In this document: positions 5,105 to 7,570 of the stretch, piece by piece | Layout of the letters: each line of letters opens with the position of its first letter | Position numbering within the stretch: position 1 is the stretch's first letter | From: an uncultured Fibrobacterota bacterium | GTDB lineage: Bacteria; Fibrobacterota; Chitinivibrionia; Chitinivibrionales; CAIOZP01 | Direction: 5' to 3' | DNA: 7,570 bases | NCBI GenBank assembly: GCA_903862805.1 | Contig: CAIOZP010000300.1 | Coordinates: 1-7,570, forward strand | Program-made: the position numbers and the translations under genes | Notes under the pieces: model-generated | The model's database searches: none | What the model was told of the DNA's origin: nothing | Seen by the model: the letters and a program-made list of their open reading frames with translations, nothing else

Positions 5105-7198
5105 TATCGCAGACGCAGCGGTCAACACCGGCGAGGATTTGAATACAGGCACCGGCTTTTTCGTTATTGTTGAGTTGCCGGAACTGTCGGTTACCATAAT
5201 CCAGACGGAGTGTCCACCGGTTTGAAGAGTGTCGCGATAGAGAAGTACTTGGGCTTTTGTTGCGGTGAACTTGAATATTTTGTTTGTTACTGCTCCACTG
5301 ACATAGTTCGCTTCGTTCCATGAGGAAGTCCACGAGCTGTCGAGTGTCCACTTTACATCCTTGACTGCAGCGTTGTCTGTTGTCGTGTCGAAGATTGTAA
5401 AATTAGAGTCGGTGGTAACTGGGTTGGACACGAAAATATAGGGATAAACTTCGTCGGACGCACCTCCGCCAGAGCACGAGCCAAAAGCTCCGGTGGAATT
5501 CTGCGGAATAAGGGATGAGGCATCCCCTGCAACAGGCTCCTGCCGGACAAACGGGAATGTAGCTTTTACGGTACGCAGGACCGCAAGGAAATCATATCGG
5601 TAACTTATTGTGGTTGCAGATGCCGTTGGAGCATGTCCCTTCAATTTATTGAAAGCTGCGTCAAGAGTGTTCCAAACCTGTTGTCTGGTGGCAGTAAAGT
5701 TACCGGCAGCAGGATCGTAATAATGCAACATTAATCCGCCATTGCCTTGTGTCGCAACCGTTCCATTATCCCCGAAGAACATGTCTTGTAATTCGCGTTC
5801 CGTTATCTGGAAGTCTACAAGCTGAAGATTACTACCTTGAGTTTCGTATTGTCGCGAGGCATCAATTTCGGCCTGAGCAACATCAATAATATCCGAAACA
5901 TAGTTGCTATTGCCGGTTCCAAGCAGGTACCTGCCACCGGGGGCAGCAGTATTGCTGCTCGCGATATAATTGGCAGGGTGAAAGAGCCCTACCGCCAACG
6001 GAAGTTCCGTGTAATCGCCAATGTTATAGATGCAGGTCATGCAACCAACACCCATGTATGGGTCTTTTTCGTTGGCAAGCGCTTCTTTCCAGCACATATC
6101 AGTACAATATGAACACATATCGTAGTTCAAGTACTGTGTCAGAATTGATAAAACACACGCATTAAGGATGAGTGCGCTATTTACCGGTGTCAATCCCGCT
6201 GTACCGCGGCAATAGTAACTCAACATATCATCAATATTGGTGCTGGCCATCAGGGTAGTAACATCCGCGGCTGTCGCGAGTGCCAACGAATATTTTGGAA
6301 AGTAGGTCGGATACGACAGTGCTCTATCGGCACCTGTAGTGTTTTCTACCTGCCAGAAGCCGTAAACTCCATTTTGGTTTGTAGGCAAAGGAGCTTCGGT
6401 TGTGCCAATGAAGGTTTCTTTAGCACCTTGGGCAGCCATCCACTGCATATCCACACGGAAATATTCCTGGGCCATGGCGAGTGACATCCAATAGTAATCC
6501 ATGCCGGTTGGTTGAAAATTTACGGAAGTTCCGCTAACAGTAAAACCAGCTCCTGGAATGGCAAACTGTATCTGTGTTTCATCCTTTCCACCAGTAACAC
6601 GCTCATTGTGCCAAGTGTCAAGAAATCCACCGGAATAGATACCGCCATTGACCCCAAGGCTGTCATAATAATCGTACTTATATGTGGCGCTGTAAAAATC
6701 GGGCACGGCCATAACGCTGTCCAACTGTGTGAGTGTCAATGCCCCTGGATCAATCGGGTCATCTGGGACACCAGGGGCACCTGTACGAAGGAGGACATAA
6801 CAGTCTTGGTAGGGTGAATCAGTCCACGAATCTCCGTTGGTTACAGGAAGTGCCGCACCGGGGGCAAGCTTGGTTCCCCAAGCAGGGGCGGTGGAGTTGT
6901 AGTAGCAATTCTGCTCATGGCGACCACCTACAGTTTGAGGAGCCATAATCCAACCAGCCGCCATTCCATAAACAGCCGACGCCGACGTCCAATCGTTGCT
7001 ATGATCATAGAAACGCGCTCCACCAAGTCTATATGCAGTCGGCGTCGTGTTGGTCAATGTAAACGATTTTGCATCTGCTCCCACACTAACACTAACATCG
7101 GCGAAGGAAGCTTCCGTCAACACAAGTGCTGCCGCGACAGAAATAAGAGCTATTCTCCGCAAAAGCATGCAGGCACTCGCCATTCTTAGTTTTCCCAC
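4541..7198 (-). CDS. N-terminal part of giant secreted multi-module protein with signal peptide, Cys-rich lysozyme-like core and Ig-like repeats
   Basis: The frame has 885 codons. The GTG at 7198 is taken as start because GGGGGG lies 4 nt upstream; ATG at 7183 and ATG at 7168 are alternatives, and all keep the signal peptide (MLLRRIALISVAAALVLTEA, cut after Ala33 in SFA-DV). There is no lipobox. Residues ~34-230 look like a beta-rich domain I cannot assign. Residues ~235-400 are helical and faintly resemble the lysozyme/soluble transglycosylase fold: K-E261-T-F as a possible catalytic Glu, GVYGFWQVE (277-285) resembling the GxxGLxQ hairpin, and YNIG (391-394) resembling the AYNxG helix. They also hold seven Cys (330, 348, 362, 365, 369, 386, 389). 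Residues ~585-690 are an Ig-like domain, then calcium-type DTNGDGIAD (699-707) and an SbsA-like unit from DSVGPVLRSA (787). The frame stops where the next unit should begin. The enzymatic reading is tentative; peptidoglycan or glycan cleavage at the cell surface would be the guess, and a purely adhesive role is possible. Confidence 0.85.
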   Translation of the reverse strand: MGKLRMASACMLLRRIALISVAAALVLTEASFADVSVSVGADAKSFTLTNTTPTAYRLGGARFYDHSNDWTSASAVYGMAAGWIMAPQTVGGRHEQNCYYNSTAPAWGTKLAPGAALPVTNGDSWTDSPYQDCYVLLRTGAPGVPDDPIDPGALTLTQLDSVMAVPDFYSATYKYDYYDSLGVNGGIYSGGFLDTWHNERVTGGKDETQIQFAIPGAGFTVSGTSVNFQPTGMDYYWMSLAMAQEYFRVDMQWMAAQGAKETFIGTTEAPLPTNQNGVYGFWQVENTTGADRALSYPTYFPKYSLALATAADVTTLMASTNIDDMLSYYCRGTAGLTPVNSALILNACVLSILTQYLNYDMCSYCTDMCWKEALANEKDPYMGVGCMTCIYNIGDYTELPLAVGLFHPANYIASSNTAAPGGRYLLGTGNSNYVSDIIDVAQAEIDASRQYETQGSNLQLVDFQITERELQDMFFGDNGTVATQGNGGLMLHYYDPAAGNFTATRQQVWNTLDAAFNKLKGHAPTASATTISYRYDFLAVLRTVKATFPFVRQEPVAGDASSLIPQNSTGAFGSCSGGGASDEVYPYIFVSNPVTTDSNFTIFDTTTDNAAVKDVKWTLDSSWTSSWNEANYVSGAVTNKIFKFTATKAQVLLYRDTLQTGGHSVWIMVTDSSGNSTITKKPVPVFKSSPVLTAASAIDTNGDGIADIIHVFENAGSNPSLKGYTSLVFSYTTNPQTLDSTRAVNNTVNMMTVNPTMALTTGTGQGTITITYDTSVTQFPLTGTILDSVGPVLRSATLLEGTDTLILEFSETLTGPVTGTFIRDITKSNDASNTAMVAGSGTYAGKYIVILPATTPIAGGDSINLIPSGGIKDAVGNIPAVNNQV

Positions 7199-7215
7199 TA
7201 TTCCCCCCTGAAAAC

Positions 7216-7221
7216 ATTATA
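7216..7221 (-). promoter_or_regulatory. Candidate -10 box (TATAAT) for the giant surface protein gene
   Basis: On the minus strand a perfect TATAAT occupies 7221-7216. It would start transcription near 7209, only ~11 nt before the GTG at 7198 and 26 nt before the alternative ATG at 7183. At 17-base spacing the -35 position reads GTATTA, a poor match; TTGAGA lies at 7251-7246 but is 24 bases away. The promoter is therefore either weak or activator-dependent. The 11-bp repeats fill the space where the -35 contacts would be. Confidence 0.5.
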
Positions 7222-7252
7222 CTTATCTAATACTTATCTAATACTTCTCAAC
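7220..7252. repeat. 11-bp tandem repeat abutting the -10 box
   Basis: TACTTATCTAA is repeated exactly at 7220-7230 and 7231-7241, followed by a degenerate third copy TACTTCTCAAC (7242-7252, 8 of 11 matching). On the minus strand the unit is TTAGATAAGTA. The period is one helical turn, so a protein bound to each copy would sit on one face of the DNA just upstream of TATAAT. Confidence 0.8.
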
Positions 7253-7259
7253 AGTGCTA

Positions 7260-7552
7260 AAAAAGCCGATCACCTCTGAATTACGCTTTGATTCTGAAAA
7301 GCAACCGGGGAGGTAGTGATTGCATTTCCAGACGCACTGCTAAAATCTGAATTTAGCCATTTTTTTCGTGCTTTGCTTGAAATATAATCAATGCATAAAT
7401 CGTCAAATTTGGCTGATTGGCACACAAGTATCAAATATTTCACTTATTTCCACAATAAAGGCAAAAAAAAGGTCACACCCAGACACTCTTTTCTGTTCAC
7501 TTCTGTTAACAAAGTGCTCTATTTTTTGTGAGCAATGCCCCACGATACCACT
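7260..7552. other. Intergenic region upstream of the giant gene, no gene seen
   Basis: This is A+T-rich and stop-rich in all frames, with no credible coding region. It contains a nested imperfect inverted repeat (ATCACCTC at 7269-7276 with GAGGTAGTGAT at 7310-7320, and GCTTT/AAAGC at 7285-7302 inside it) and the short repeats at 7491-7516. Another TATAAT on the plus strand (7383-7388) has only a T-run where a -35 box should be, and no gene follows it. Confidence 0.55.
7491..7516. repeat. Paired TTCTGTT repeats overlapping a TGTTAACA palindrome
   Basis: TTCTGTTCAC (7491-7500) is directly followed by TTCTGTTAAC (7501-7510), a 10-bp tandem repeat with one mismatch. The second copy overlaps the palindrome TGTTAACA (7504-7511), which is flanked by CACTT (7498-7502) and AAGTG (7512-7516). 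It may be an operator, but it lies ~300 bp upstream of the giant gene and near the end of another unit. Confidence 0.4.
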
Positions 7553-7570
7553 AAAACCAATCGGCCCGCC
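7553..7570 (-). terminator. Probable 3' half of a terminator from a gene beyond the window
   Basis: On the minus strand the last 18 bases read GGCGGGCCGATTGGTTTT. The GGCGGGCC matches exactly the 3' stem arms of the two complete terminators in this window, and a U-rich tract follows. The 5' arm would lie beyond 7570, so this cannot be proven here. If right, a minus-strand gene ends just outside and the giant gene has its own promoter. Confidence 0.45.

Noticed and set aside
7383..7388. Plus-strand TATAAT as a promoter
   Set aside because: It has no -35 box at proper spacing and no plus-strand gene follows.

Overview
The window reads almost entirely on the minus strand. It comes from a bacterium of moderate G+C content, most likely in the Fibrobacterota or a related lineage of the FCB group. 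Three things point there: two type IV pilins with a short class III leader, a very large secreted multi-module protein ending in a FlgD-like domain that resembles type IX secretion sorting domains, and the conserved tRNA cluster that normally precedes tuf. The phylum call is inference from protein style, not a database match.

Layout from right to left, in the direction of transcription. The last ~18 bases (7553-7570) look like the 3' arm and U-tract of a terminator belonging to a gene outside the window. A ~350-base intergenic region follows, holding short direct repeats, an 11-bp tandem repeat and a perfect TATAAT. It precedes a ~5.1-kb coding region (7198-2091) for a giant exported protein. 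This carries a Sec signal peptide, an unassigned N-terminal domain, a cysteine-rich helical core that faintly resembles the lysozyme/transglycosylase fold, an Ig-like domain, four repeated units (each a DxNxDGxxD calcium-type motif plus an SbsA-like Ig domain), and the C-terminal sorting-like domain. The reading frame is broken at ~4544: the first frame ends in TGA inside a GTGTGA overlap, and the second frame continues the same repeated architecture. A strong terminator (2030-2062) closes this unit.

Next is a pilin unit: a promoter with an A-tract upstream (1849-1888), an ~140-nt structured leader, two tandem pilin genes (1701-1279 and 1220-798, about 94% identical in protein), and a terminator (735-769). 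After ~300 bases with no convincing gene, containing a 12-bp direct repeat that may be an insertion sequence relic, a strong stable-RNA-type promoter (384-413) drives tRNA-Thr(UGU), tRNA-Tyr(GUA), tRNA-Gly(UCC) and tRNA-Thr(GGU), the last cut by the window edge. The same four tRNAs in this order precede tufB in Escherichia coli, so tuf is expected just beyond position 1.

The pilins and the giant protein are both envelope or surface products, but they have separate promoters and terminators, so a functional link is not shown. The best candidates for something undescribed are the architecture of the giant protein, its internal frame break, and the structured leader of the tandem pilins.
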